From positions 14,654,241 through 14,718,240 of the forward strand of contig CM049318.1 in assembly GCA_026874595.1 (NCBI GenBank): DNA of 64,000 nt, given 5' to 3'. The DNA comes from Sipunculus nudus (taxonomy: Eukaryota; Annelida; Sipuncula; Golfingiida; Sipunculidae). Position 1 is the first letter of the stretch; every line of letters starts with the position of its first letter. Positions 22,094-36,504 of this stretch are shown here, one piece after another. The notes beneath the pieces are model-generated. The model was not told where the DNA came from. It ran no database searches and was given only the letters and a program-made list of their open reading frames with translations. Made by a program: the position numbers and the translations under genes.

Positions 22094-22250
22094 GTGAGGA
22101 TGACAGGCCATATCTCACAAGTATTTTGATGGACACTTTTATCAATGGGTAATATTACCATTTGGATTATCCCCAGCTCCTTATTATTTCTGCAAGACAC
22201 TTTGCTGCGTACTTACTTATTTACATTCATTGGATGATTTTGTCAGCATG
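22094..22250 (+). pseudogene. Reverse transcriptase relic, downstream half
   Basis: Reads KYFDGHFYQWVILPFGLSPA then PYYFCKTL and LHSLDDF. LPFGLSPAP is reverse transcriptase motif B and SLDDF is probably the motif C region. This is the text expected after the motif A piece that stops at 14080, so the two halves belong to one older element separated by the DIRS insertion. One frame change occurs within the first 30 bases. Confidence 0.7.
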
Positions 22251-22259
22251 AGCCACAAG

Positions 22260-24340
22260 ATGAAACCAGATAAAGTGGAGCCCCTGGAATATATTGTTGT
22301 TATTATTAACGATCAGACATAGGAGTTTACTCCACTCCTCTCAATGGGGGGGGGGGGGAGACTAGGTGATGTGATTTCTCGAGTCACAGGGCACTAACTC
22401 TGCCCCGTGTCATCCATCAAGGCTGGCAAAAGCCAACATCAGGCCACTGATGCAACCATAGAAATGCCACTAGAAACTCTCACAAACTTTTTGATGAAAT
22501 ACCTTTTTGTAACAACAGATGAAAGTTCTAAAAGTAAAAGTGCACCAGAGGCAAAACATTCTGACCCCATAAAAAAGAATGCTTTGGACATGCTAATGGA
22601 GGTGAAGAGGTCCTAAAACAAACGCAAGGTAACCATAATTCATAAACAAGTAATTTTACCTGGCCTTATTATTAATAATATAAATATTTGTGTAAATTTT
22701 TTTACACAGCATCATTCAGGCTTATTAAAGTTTTTTTATATTATTTTCTTAAATGATTTACAAATGCTGGAATTAGGCATTTATTATACTATTATTAGAT
22801 CAGTTTGTAATTAATACTTTCCTCTTTTTTTGGAGGGGGGAGGGGGTAGCATTTCAAAATACTTTCTATAAATTATATTATGGGCAAGCAAACAGCATGT
22901 AGATGCTGATGATAAGTTGGTTTCAAAATTATAAGCAAGTTTACCCATTTCAAAGTAGAGTGTGTGCAACTTTTGGAATACATGAAAATCTACCTGGATT
23001 TCATCAGTCAGCAGAAAACAAGAGCTGAGCTGAGTCAGGCAAGTGATGTGCCAGGTCACAGCTTGAGTGATGCCTGGCATCTGCTGACAATAGGAGAAGT
23101 GTCAGAATCGGTTGAGAGTAATATACACATATCCAGATGAAAATAGATGAACTGGGCTTCTATGAGATTATGACTTTGGATGACTATGCACCTGTGGATG
23201 GCTATGAGAGGTGTTCCTTGATAGGTTCACTAGAATTGAACTGTCCCATATGTCTGTACCACACAGCATTTAGTATTAGCCCTCTACTGAGAACCTTGGA
23301 AGAACCAGCAACCGAGATAGATGCCAGCCGTTGTCACTTGAGTTTATGGTTCTTGTAGTGTCGATGTAAGGGTCTTTCCACGTGGACTTACTTGGCGCCG
23401 CCACATCAAGCAGCTGCGGTGCTGGCTGGCGGAGGTGTGTTATGGACAGTCACTGCTAGGCACCGGTGCCATGACAGGCTCATGATATTGGACGGTGCAT
23501 GCCAGCACACTGAATGCATAGGGTGTTGGGTTCCTGATGGGATATTTTACACAAACTAGACAACTGTGTTTTTTAGATTGTATCAGTTCATGTACAGCAG
23601 TCATACCCTACAGTCAGTAGTGTTTAGCACCATGACAATTAGTACCATACACTGCACAATAGGCTTTTTCAATACTATGAGGATTTGTTCAAATATACAG
23701 TATAAATATTCTGTTGTGAGTACAATGACTTGTAGTTTTATATAAAAACACAACAATCCCATTCCAATTTCTTCATCTCAAGACAGCACATCTCCACCTC
23801 CTTCTCAGACTAAACACCCACCAATGGTAAATAATAGTACACAAACAGACATTAATAGAGAATATTGCTATCATTTAAATGCTCTCAATCTCATTTTACA
23901 TGCATTAGCTGAAGAAAATTTAGCAGTTTCTTTTTCTATTTATAATTGAAGACTGGTGAATACATGCTGCAGTAGAATTCATCAGAGCCTACTAAAAAAA
24001 TAATCAAATACCAATTTCAGAAAAAGTTATGAGCAGGTTTTAAATGAGGCTTTTATTTTTACACACTCTGCTTACAATTACTCTTACTTGTAGAGGGAAA
24101 AGCAGAAGCACTTCTACTGAAAAAATTCAAATGTTTGTATATAATAACATATCAGCAATAATACAAGATAGTTATATGACAACTTCATGTGTAATAATGC
24201 GAGAAGTAATAAACAGATTTAACTCTTACAGTTCTAGTGATGATGAAGAGGAGATAAAAGGTTACAAGCAAATTCATGGAATTAATGGCCCCCGCTTTTG
24301 CTTCTATTTTGTCTTTTATGCTTGATAAGCAACCAAAATT
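22260..24340. other. Unassigned region
   Basis: A 69-codon frame at 22407-22616 and a 73-codon frame at 23137-23358 (the latter with a CPIC pair) have protein-like composition but no recognisable domain and no clear splice sites. 23370-23540 is unusually GC-rich for this neighbourhood. The rest is AT-rich. Confidence 0.3.
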
Positions 24341-24745
24341 ATGACATGTGGAGAAAATCTTGAGGGCACATGAAAACTTAAACAGATCCACTATGACATT
24401 GTAGACATCTGCAGGCGAACATAAAAACCAAAACACACTGAGATGTAGGACAAAAATCCACTGTGACATGTGTAGAAATCTATAACACATTGAGAAATTG
24501 GACCAAAATTTGATGATAATTTTTTTTTTTGAGCTGGAGAGAATTTTTCAGATAGACACTCCAAAACCAATCCCAACCAAGGTATGCATGAGGACAATCA
24601 CTGACCCAAATTTGAATGAAATCAGATACTTAGGGAAAGTTATCTCACAGAAATAAAACCTGACTGACAGACAGACAGACAGACGGATGGCCAGACAGAC
24701 AAACCCAAATCAATGTCCCTTGTTCCCCAGAGGGGGAGAGAAAAA
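24341..24745. repeat. Probable interspersed repeat ending in (GACA)n
   Basis: The end has the style of the A-type repeats in this window: caaatttgaatgaaatca, then a (gaca)n run at 24663-24690 and caatgtcccttgttccccag. Internally acatgtg.agaaatc/acattgagaa phrases recur (near 24343-24500). No second full copy is present in the window, so family membership is uncertain. Confidence 0.4.
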
Positions 24746-25256
24746 ATAAATTTTTTGTTGTTGTAGGCTGGACAGAGATGGCTTCCGATAAACAACAGCA
24801 TTTGAAACTGGGGAAGAATATGAGTTATTTTTAGTTTGGGTTACAATAACACCAAAGCCATAAAATTTTGACATAGCTACGAAAATAGTACTAATCTTTA
24901 AGATACAGTATGTTAACTGACATCTTTAATTCAGCTAGACTGAACAGAGCAGGACTAAGGTTAAGTTATTAAAAGATGAAAAAATAAGTTTCTTTATATT
25001 CCTTGTAGACAGTAGATTACAGCCCATATATCCCACAGAATGGTGATGAGAGGTTTGCAGATGTTTTTTTTTTTAAAATGTTCCTCCAAATCACAGTTGA
25101 AGGCCTGGACAGATATTTTTTAACATATACTGAAACTGGCAACTGCTTTATCAAATACATGATGAATGGGAGGTAGCTGTAACAATGGCAATGAACCTGC
25201 ATATATGTATGGAATTTTTCTTAAAAGGTTTACAGACATGGGGTCTATTACAGTTG
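24746..25256. other. Unassigned spacer
   Basis: AT-rich; nothing recognisable on either strand. Confidence 0.35.
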
Positions 25257-25376
25257 TTCTATTACTATTACTATTACTTTCAATTTCTGATATTACTATT
25301 ACTATTACCACATTTTATCTTCTATTACTATTACTATTACTGGGGTATCTATTACTATTACTATTACTATTTCATA
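25257..25376. repeat. (ATTACT)n microsatellite
   Basis: Hexanucleotide blocks of attact with interruptions (tcaatttctgat, cacattttatct, ggggtat). Confidence 0.9.
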
Positions 25377-27136
25377 AACTGATGGGAGGATTCTAGACTT
25401 TGCGCAGCCATGAGTGCTATAAACTAGCACTGCAATCACATTTTTATATTATATATTAATATTAGAAGCACCTATATCATCCAGTTACCTACACAATTTT
25501 CTTATACTGTGTCTGTCATTAACAATAAGCCTAATGATACTAGAGATCTTAATTATTTTAGCTTATTTAATTCTGTTTTTATATATATATATATATATTT
25601 GGGCATTTCAAGTCGAAATTATAAGATAATTGTATGAACTCTTGAATACATGTAATTTCAAAGCAACCGATTGTAAAAACCCTGGCATATGTAAAATATT
25701 GATTTATAATTATATGCATACTTGTACATTTTTTATTATTTTCATATATATTTCACATAAATTTATTTTTAGTACATACTTATGTTAAGATTTAATATTC
25801 TTTCGCATAATTAATAAATAAAGTTTTCAGTGTAACTAAAAATGGTCTCCAAAGGAATTATTCATGATTATGTCATATTAATATTTAGTATCAAAGCTGA
25901 CAATTTAGTCCTTTATGTATGAATCAGGAGAGGAATTTTGGTAGGGCTGTGTCCTGTTTCTATCAAGATTCTGGACAGATTCTAAACTGGAGACAAAAGT
26001 ACCCCATCTTCTCAAGTGTATATATGTTCATTTGGATATGAAGCCATGTTTTATTTTATCACATAGTACATCTTGAGAGTGAACAGAGAGGTGGTAAACC
26101 TTACAATAATGGTAGCATGCATGGCTTTTATTCTTCAGGCATGCCCTTCTTCATTGCAGCAAAACCAGCATAGGATAATTTAGGAATATGGAGAGTGATT
26201 TAAACTTATATCAATTTTACAAAACAAATAAAATATTATTTATATCACTTTCACAATTAATTTCACAATTTTATACTTTAAATTTTGTACATAACAGGAT
26301 CTAATTATTTGATATCAAAATTTCAGATATTAAATAATAGAATATTAACAGTTTCTTATATTCTTATATTATATAATCAAATAAATTAATATCTTAAAAA
26401 AAATTGTTCATTTAATTTTCAAAATATAAATAAACATAAGGTCTGCAAAATTGGTACTATGAAATAACAGACAAGTATTAAAAGAATTATTTTAAAAGAA
26501 TATTTATATAAATTAAATAGATATTACATGTGCCTGCAGTATGACTTTATCAAAGTGATTGTAGTACTGGTATGAGTTTATATAGCATTGTAGGCTTCCA
26601 TATGTTATGGGTAGTGAAAACACCATAAGCTTATCATGAACATTTTGGGTCTGCACTGGAACTACATCTGGTTCCATATTCTATTTTTCTTAAATGTATG
26701 TTATTGCAATCTGTATGATTAAAATGCAAACTGGCTTGTGAAAATAAATCTAGGTACATTTCAGAATATGCGTTTGGATTGATGGATGAGAGATGTACAT
26801 GTCAATATAATAATACACAATTTATCTGTCTTGTAACATCAAACATTCCTCTGTTTAACCATGGTTTACTAATCAAAGGTCAGATTGTGCCTATTTGCCC
26901 AAAGGTTACCTATTTGGCTGTGACCTGCTCTGTCCAGTACTCTTATGTAATTAGCACCAATGGTCACCAGCAGTGTGGCAGCTGGCCCATGCTTGCCTCA
27001 ACAATAGGCACTTCCTGGGCAATTGCTGGACAAGAATTGAGCGTGTTCAGCATTATTTGCTGATATGCTTCATGATCAAGGGGCTCATAGGAAGTAATAG
27101 AAAGTAATATGTATTACTTTATTACTTTGCCATCTG
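25377..27136. other. AT-rich spacer
   Basis: Very AT-rich, with an (AT)n run near 25578-25598. An open 94-codon frame at 26779-27063 has a Cys-containing, fairly protein-like sequence (VPICPKVTYLAVTCSVQYSY) but no domain I know and no splice context, so I do not call it a gene. Confidence 0.35.
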
Positions 27137-27258
27137 TTTCTATTACTATTACTATTACAGCTAAAAATGTTGAGTCTATTACTATTACTATTACTATTAC
27201 TATTACATGGAAAAAGCTGTAATAGTCTATTACTATTACTATTACTTATTACTATTAC
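27137..27258. repeat. (ATTACT)n microsatellite
   Basis: The same hexamer as at 25257, in the same orientation, 1.8 kb away and interrupted by agctaaaaatgttgagt and by atggaaaaagctgtaatag. Confidence 0.9.
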
Positions 27259-27589
27259 CCCATGTCTGAAGGTTTAGATGAATTTATTAATATTACCTTT
27301 TTTAGGTGTATCATGTCCTCATGACAGGTGAATGTAATGGGTTATGTATGTGTATGTATGTATCTATTGTGGTAAACTTGCTCCAAAGGCAGTGACTGTT
27401 TCCACTATGTGGAGACAGTCCCATTAAGTTTGGGTAGAACCCCCATGTTTAATCTAAGCCATACAGACATATTGTCTCAGTGGAAGGTTTGAGTCCCAAA
27501 TACAGTTGACCAACCCTTCTGAGACTTGACTGTTAATATATGAAGAAAACAGATGAGCGGTTTTCATATTAGGCAGTTCTGAAGTATGA

Positions 27590-27830
27590 TAAGAGGTTTT
27601 TAATGGAAAAGTGAAGTTTTTCCTTAATATCTCGCAGGAATGAAGTCGCAGTGACCCAGGTGTTGGTTTGGTAGGAGATCTTGGGGACATCTAATAGTAT
27701 GCCAAATTTTGGATTTGTAGCTCTAACAGTTTCAAAAGGTGCCAGTCTAACGGACAGACAGATGGACAATGGACCATGGCTATAGCTCAGATGGCTTATA
27801 GTCAGCTGAGCTAAAAACTATTTGTTCAGG
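27590..27830 (+). repeat. Interspersed repeat A, copy 2
   Basis: Aligns with 16985-17195 throughout: tttttccttaatatctc, gacccag.t.ttgg, ggggacatctaat.gtatgc, aattttggatt.gta, then the acggacagac run and ctatagctcagatggcttat. It continues into agtcagctgagctaaaa, the complete right end that is cut short in the DIRS insertion. A short partial copy of the same end lies at about 27990-28045 (gctcaaatgacttttagtca then gctgagctaaaa). Confidence 0.85.
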
Positions 27831-28045
27831 TACCTGGGACACAATTAAGAATCTGACTTGCATGGTGCTCAAAATCATGCTTTTCTCTGAGGCTCAAAAT
27901 ATTACCAAAATCCTAATTGCAGGTATTCAAGATAGCTTCAAAGTTCCCTAAATAATGGGTTAGGGGTTGCTATTTATAAGGCAAAAAGTTAAAGATGACT
28001 GCTAAAGCTCAAATGACTTTTAGTCAGCTGAGCTAAAACAATTTT

Positions 28046-28534
28046 CTAATGGGACAGACAAACTAACAGGACAAACAGGTAATAATATTTTTACTCGGGA
28101 TTGACTCATCAGCTTACAGTCTAATGGATATTTATATATACTTTATAAATTTATTTATATAGTTGACTAGTTAGTCATTTATTGCCTTTATCTAAAGTAG
28201 TTATTCTACTTACCTTTCACCACCAAACTGCATTAAAGGTTTTCAATTTTCTTTCCAAGACTATTTGGAATTTCCTAAAAAAAAAAATAAAGGTTGGTCG
28301 TTAGCTTTCCTCACAAGAATGTTTGCCCCAACTGAATTAAACCACAACAGCTAAATAGATCACTTGAGACTGACACCTAAAACTGGCTATAACTGAATAT
28401 TTGGCTAGATTTACTGAGGAGAAATACAAATGCCACCAAGTCAGTAATAATGTTATTATTAATTATTTATTATATAATTTATTATATACAATAATACTGA
28501 TATCGCTAATACTGATAAAGAGGTAAACTCAATT
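28046..28534. other. Unassigned spacer
   Basis: AT-rich, nothing recognisable. Confidence 0.35.
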
Positions 28535-29009
28535 AAAGCAAATTTATATATTTTTTTATATTTATTCCAGGTTTAATCATTTTAATTTACATTTATATTC
28601 TAACCATACTTTATAATACATTGATTTCGCATCAAAGGAAACAATTCATTGTATTGTTTCATAGTTACTCTTTAGAAACAATAATAATAACAATAAAAAA
28701 TATTACCAAAGTAGAGTATATTTGCTAGGTTTCTTTCTTATTCACTGAAAGCGAATTTATATATTTTTTTATTTTTATTCCAAGTACAATCAAGTTTAAT
28801 TTACATTTATATTCTAACCATACCTTATAATAAATTGATTTTACATCAAAGGAAACATTTCAATACATTGTTTTATAGTTACTCTGTTAGAAAAAATAAT
28901 AATAACAATAATAATAATAATAATAATAGTAACAACACCAATAATAATAATAATAATAATAAAATATAACCAAGGTTGAGTATATTTGCTAGGTTTCTTT
29001 TTCATTCAA
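28535..29009. repeat. Tandem duplication of about 210-260 bp
   Basis: 28535-28744 recurs at 28748-29009: both start aaagc.aatttatatattttttta, share catttatattctaaccata.. and catcaaaggaaaca, and end gagtatatttgctaggtttc. The second copy is longer because its (aat)n tract has expanded (28894-28962). Confidence 0.9.
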
Positions 29010-30860
29010 GGTCTGTACGGAGAACTATGGTGGTATTGTTTTTGTATGTTAGCCAAACCCCTGGCAAGGTATGCGAAGACTCCAGCATTTTTTTAAATAA
29101 TACTAAATTACTTTAATCTAAAATTGGGAAGTCTTTAGTGAGAGGTGTATTATTGCTCTGTTTAAAATAAAGACTATCAACAAGATTGCATTTGTAAGTG
29201 GACAATATGTTTCTTCAGGGTCAGTTGGTCCCATAAAACATAATATTCTGTACAGTCCTTTTACTGCTTAAATTGACATTTTTGTACCATATGAAATTTT
29301 ACTTGTTGTAGTATTTTTTACACACAATTTTCAGCAAAATGTTTGCATATTTTTACAATACTTGCAAGATCATAATTAGCATATGTTTATTACAATTCAT
29401 CTAAGTGAGGAAATTGAACAGTTTTATAATCCTAAGTGTATTTTATTGTTATTTAATTAAAGTAGGCTTCTGTCTTTTATAAATCTTAAGGTTTTTTTCA
29501 CTAAAAATGAACATAATTATAAATTTGCAAGTTGTATAGGATATATATGGAAGACAGGTCTTCATATGTAAAGGTTAATTTATCATTCCTTCCTGACTAT
29601 ATCCCATTAACATGCATTCTCTCAGACAGAACCAAATTTGATATGATGCTGTAAATAGGTCTGTGCCTCTTGCTTAAATGGTTTGTTGTTATGGGTTCAT
29701 GACTGAAATGAGATTTCAGGAGCCCGGGTTCCTCGGTGTGTAATTCCCAACCTTGCACCAAGGCTAGCACTTCCAGGGCGTTAGTATTTTTGTTTGCTAA
29801 TTAATGCGTAAATAATATGCGATTCTATGCACCAATATACAAAGCTCTGTTGGCTCATAACTAACGCCCTGTAAGCTTCCGGGGGTGAATCCCTGCTATT
29901 TACATTTCAGAGCATCACAAGATTGTATCAGCCTCACCATGATTGTATTAACTGTCCCACAGTCCTTTGCTACTAAATGTACTTTCTAACTTTCCTGTGA
30001 GCCATTTGAACAAAATTCTCCAGAAAATCTTATGTGTGACTCCATATGAACTTTATATATGAAGCTAATATCCTTACCCATGATGTCATTGAAATAATTA
30101 ATTTTGTATGGACTCTCAATTTAGCTGTCCTGGCAGATCTGGGAAGCAGTAATTGTTGATCTAAGTGATTACTGTTTTTCTAAAACACAAAGCAATGGAC
30201 AGTGAGCAATCAATAATCCTGGCTGTAAATCCCTAAACGTGAAACTGAATCATTTACGCCTTTTTTGATGCATTTTAAGTTGTAGTTTGATTACCAATAT
30301 TTAAAGTTACTACTTCATAACACTTTCATAATATTGGTAAAGCTATGCCGATTAGCTGGCTGGCAATCAAGCTTGGACAAGCTTTTTGCCTAATACAGCC
30401 CAGTGCGCAGGAACCGGTTGGCAGGCGTACGTAGTGTTCAAGCATTACGTGTCTATAGCCTATAGGCCGGTAGGCGGTACATTTATATTTGATTAAATTG
30501 TATTTATTCTGTTTTCATAGGAAGATCGTATATATAGACACAAAAATAAGGATTTATCATGGAATAATATCACACATTATCAGAAAAAGGAACTCATATT
30601 TGGATATACAGTGGGTCTTGGCCCTTTATTTCATGAATATTTCAAAACAAAGTTATGGCTGACGATTGAATTCTGTGGCAAATAAGATATATTTATTATT
30701 AACACACAATCTGAAGTAGAATTATATTTATTCGAGATTTAACCCTTATTTTTATCCACATAAAAACATTTATGATAAAGAGATATTATCGTTTTCCCAA
30801 AATGTGTACACGATTGTGAAAAGGGGTCCTTAAAAATACATACATGAAAAATACACTTAC
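29010..30860. other. Unassigned spacer
   Basis: AT-rich on the left, becoming more mixed after 29690, where short complementary phrases occur (tagcacttccagggcgttag near 29763 and taacgccctgtaagcttccg near 29862). These are part of an inverted repeat about 120 bp across, probably a small MITE fragment. No gene seen. Confidence 0.4.
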
Positions 30861-30982
30861 CTACAAACCTCTATTGAAGTATTGGCTCGAACTGAACTGC
30901 TGAATGAAGATCTTCTTAAGCTTTCTCCCTCTCCAAGATGTGAACATATTTGCCAAGGCAGGGATTGGAGTGAAATGCCCAT
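30861..30982 (-). CDS. Possible first coding exon, unknown gene
   Basis: On the minus strand an ATG (complement of 30980-30982) opens a 40-codon frame (MGISLQSLPWQICSHLGEGE then a Ser/Arg-rich stretch) that runs to gtaagt, a consensus donor just below 30861, leaving two bases of a split codon. An in-frame TGA lies upstream. Above the ATG, up to about 31260, the sequence is CpG-rich, unlike the flanks, which would suit a promoter and 5' leader. The LPWQICSHLGE stretch is faintly F-box-like, but I do not claim a function. The next exon was not found. Confidence 0.3.
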
Positions 30983-31149
30983 GGTATTAACTGACTGTGA
31001 AAGCGTGGACACGTCTTGTGAGCGTATAACAGTCCATCAGACGACCGGTCTAACAGCCGGCGAAGCTTCGCGAAGTCTCTTCCACCAGCACACTTCTGGA
31101 GACCTGCTGTTTACCCATACAGATGCGGCAACTGACACGGCGGCCGAGG

Positions 31150-33760
<2,611 letters not shown>

Positions 33761-34102
33761 TCATGTCAATTGTATTATTCAGTAAATTAAAGCCGGGAAC
33801 GTTTGTGTGAACACATGCGCGAATCGGCAGAATCGATTCGTACAGCCACGGGTGCTCGAATCCCCGTAAACATGCATAATAAATGTCATATGACTGGGCA
33901 AACTAAAATAAAATATATTATCCCTGTTCGAAAGCTGTTTTCAGGAATATTTTCGTGAATATTTTATAGTTACTGAAACTCCGTCCCTATGGAAATGAGA
34001 CATTTCCTGTATCGCGTGTACGAGTTGGCTGCGTCCATTAACCCGAGGGAGCAAAGCCTGTATCCATGCGGTCAGAAATTCAGCAAACATGCGGAAGGGT
34101 TA

Positions 34103-34625
34103 AGGGGCGTTCACACCTATCCGTTCTTTCCTTCCGCACCCGCACCCGCTTCCGTCATCCGTCGTCCGTCAAATTCGAGTCAGTTAAAATTACATAGGGC
34201 ATTCACACCTATCCGCTTCCGCACCCGCACCCGTCACACCGTCCGCACAAATCGGTCTGGGACCGATTCACGACGGGAGCGGACGACGGGTGCGGACGGG
34301 AATCCATACTATGACGTAATATAACAGGGGATATTCTGGAATGTCCTTGTGTCTTCCCCTTGATAGAAAATGACACAAGTGTTTGATTTTCACTTTGATA
34401 AGTTGGAACCTGAGCGGGGGCATTCAATGCCTCACTCTCACGCTCGGGAAAGTTTTAATTATTTATTGATATAATTAAAGGAATTTTATAAGTAAAATCA
34501 TGCATATGAATTACCAAAGAAGCGGGGGCTGGGTAATTTGGAATAAAGACTAATAAGTCAATGGGTATAAAATAAAGTTAATAGTAAGCCCACGAAAAAT
34601 AAAATATAACCTATTATATAAAGTA

Positions 34626-34671
<46 letters not shown>

Positions 34672-34845
34672 GATAATATATAATTTAAACATAATGTATG
34701 GAGAACAATTTAAGGAGAACGTCCTTGTGGAAACGGGGGTTTCAGAATGAATCAAAGTTCTAAACCTCAATTACACGAATTTGGTCAAATTCAAGTTTAA
34801 GAGGGTTCCTGGTAATACATTATTTGTTATTATAGATTAGATTCG

Positions 34846-34907
<62 letters not shown>

Positions 34908-35074
34908 ATATGCTAAAGATAATAGTGTATTTTATTTAAAATAAAGGCGATGAGTGCGGGTGCGGACGGAAAAAGCGCGGATAGGTGTGAACAGAGACAA
35001 CGGATGGCGGATGACGGATGACGGAAGCGGGTGCGGGTGCCGAAGGAAAAAAACGGATAGGTGTGAACGCCCCT
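34103..35074. mobile_element. Harbinger-like MITE with TTA target duplication
   Basis: The left end reads aggggcgttcacacctatcc from 34103 and the right end is its reverse complement ending at 35074. Both are flanked directly by TTA (34100-34102 and 35075-35077). The three-base TWA duplication and the AGGGGCGTTC end suit the PIF/Harbinger/ISL2EU group. Inside, the phrase cttccgcacccgcacccg and the word ttcacacctatcc recur a second time (34198-34250 and 34978-35000), giving nested subterminal inverted repeats. No transposase is present, so it is non-autonomous. The centre has picked up (AAT)n and (AT)n tracts. Confidence 0.85.
34847..34903. repeat. (AT)n microsatellite inside the MITE
   Basis: Pure AT dinucleotides. 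A second array of similar length lies just outside the MITE at 35560-35612. Confidence 0.95.
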
Positions 35075-35077
35075 TTA

Positions 35078-35555
35078 GGGATTTACCAATATAGGCATAC
35101 CCGGAGTTAAAACGGAATTTCAGTTTCGCGCTCATGTTTGGTGTTTTAGAAAGTATATGGGCCTACCGGGTTACTTTATTTAATTGTATGAAGCTAAAGA
35201 TCAACTATAGTCTGGTTTATGTCAATTAACATTGAACCTGAGGGCCATGAGGCGATGTCAGAAATGATGAAAATATTTGCATCCTCATAGAGCGTTTTTA
35301 GGCCTATAACCCTAGTGCGTTCCTCGTTGAAGGTTGTAACGACTTTGCGACAGCAAGTAATCTGGTCATATAGGCACTCTAAGGTCAGGGGGCCGGAATG
35401 GCGCATAAAGTTGTCACAAACCTCGTTCACACGGCAAACATGACCGACGGACCGTAACACATAATTTCAGGCACGAGTCCTTATATAGATAATAACAAAG
35501 ACAATATCTATTGGTACAATAAAGGTGCTATTTTAATCAAATAATCATATTCTAC

Positions 35556-35614
<59 letters not shown>

Positions 35615-35984
35615 CAACAGAAAAGATGATAGAATAAACGCATAAAAAAGCTAAACAAAGGCCCTTGTAAGTCCTGTAATATAAATGAAATACTTATATG
35701 AAGTCCAAAACGTTCATGGATTCCCTGTAAAACGGTTGACAAAAATTCACAGCGGGTAACGAAAGTCTATGGTTAATTCGCTGGCGAGCATAAATAATAT
35801 TACGAAGTCCGCATAATAGCCTATCAATGGGGAGGAACCTACAGCGACTAGCGTAGGCCACAGAACAAGAATCCTTGGTAAAAATTGCAATCCTTATTAT
35901 ACAATCTATATTCAATCAATAGTCAATCTATATATATAGATATGCAATCTGTAAGGAATCTGAATGCAACATGTCGTGTAGATT
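35078..35984. other. Spacer with one protein-like minus-strand frame
   Basis: On the minus strand, 35194-35457 is open and has good composition (CRVNEVCDNFMRHSGPLTLE, then YDQITCCRKVVTTFNEERTR, then EDANIFIISDIASWP). A TGA lies just upstream and I see no acceptor or donor that fits, so it may be an exon, a transposon fragment or chance. An (AT)n array lies at 35560-35612. The rest shows nothing. Confidence 0.25.
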
Positions 35985-36290
35985 ATGACGTTCAGAGGAT
36001 CGTGACGTTCAGAGGATCTTGACGTCCAAAGGATTTGGATCGTGATGTTCACAGGATTTGGGTCCTGACGTTCAGAGGATCATGCATGACGTTTAGAGAA
36101 TTTGGATCGTGACGTTCAGAGGATCATGACGTTTAGAGAATTTGGATCGTGACGTTCAGAGGATCATGACGTTTAGAAAACTGGGATCGTGACGTTCAGA
36201 GGATCATGACGTTAAGAGAATTTGGATCGTGACGTTTAGAGGATTAAGACGTTTGGAGAATTTCGATCGTGACGTTCAGAGGATCATGGC
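35985..36290. repeat. 40-bp minisatellite, about 7 copies
   Basis: The unit is ggatcgtgacgttcagagga followed by tcatgacgtttagagaattt (starts at 36104 and 36144 give 40 bp). It is itself a double of a 20-bp half unit (gatc.tgacgtt.agag.a). Confidence 0.9.
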
Positions 36291-36345
36291 GTCTTATTCA
36301 ATCTATGTACATTCTATGTGCTATATTTATGTGTTGCTACACAAT

Positions 36346-36450
36346 TTATATTCAGTCTGTATTCAATCGATAATCATTCTGTATTCAATCTATAATAATT
36401 CTGTATTCAATCTATAATCATTCTGTATTCAATCTATATTCATTTTGTAT
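36346..36450. repeat. 22-bp tandem repeat
   Basis: Units of attctgtattcaatctataa plus tc, about 4-5 copies, diverging at both ends. Confidence 0.85.
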
Positions 36451-36504
36451 TTATTCAGTATTCAGCTCATCCAGATACATACTGAAATCATTATGGAGGC
36501 AACA

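Noticed and set aside
25230-27275. Inverted flank cagacatgggg on the two attact arrays
   Set aside because: Only about 11 bases match, the array strand does not invert with the flank, and chance is likely in such simple sequence.
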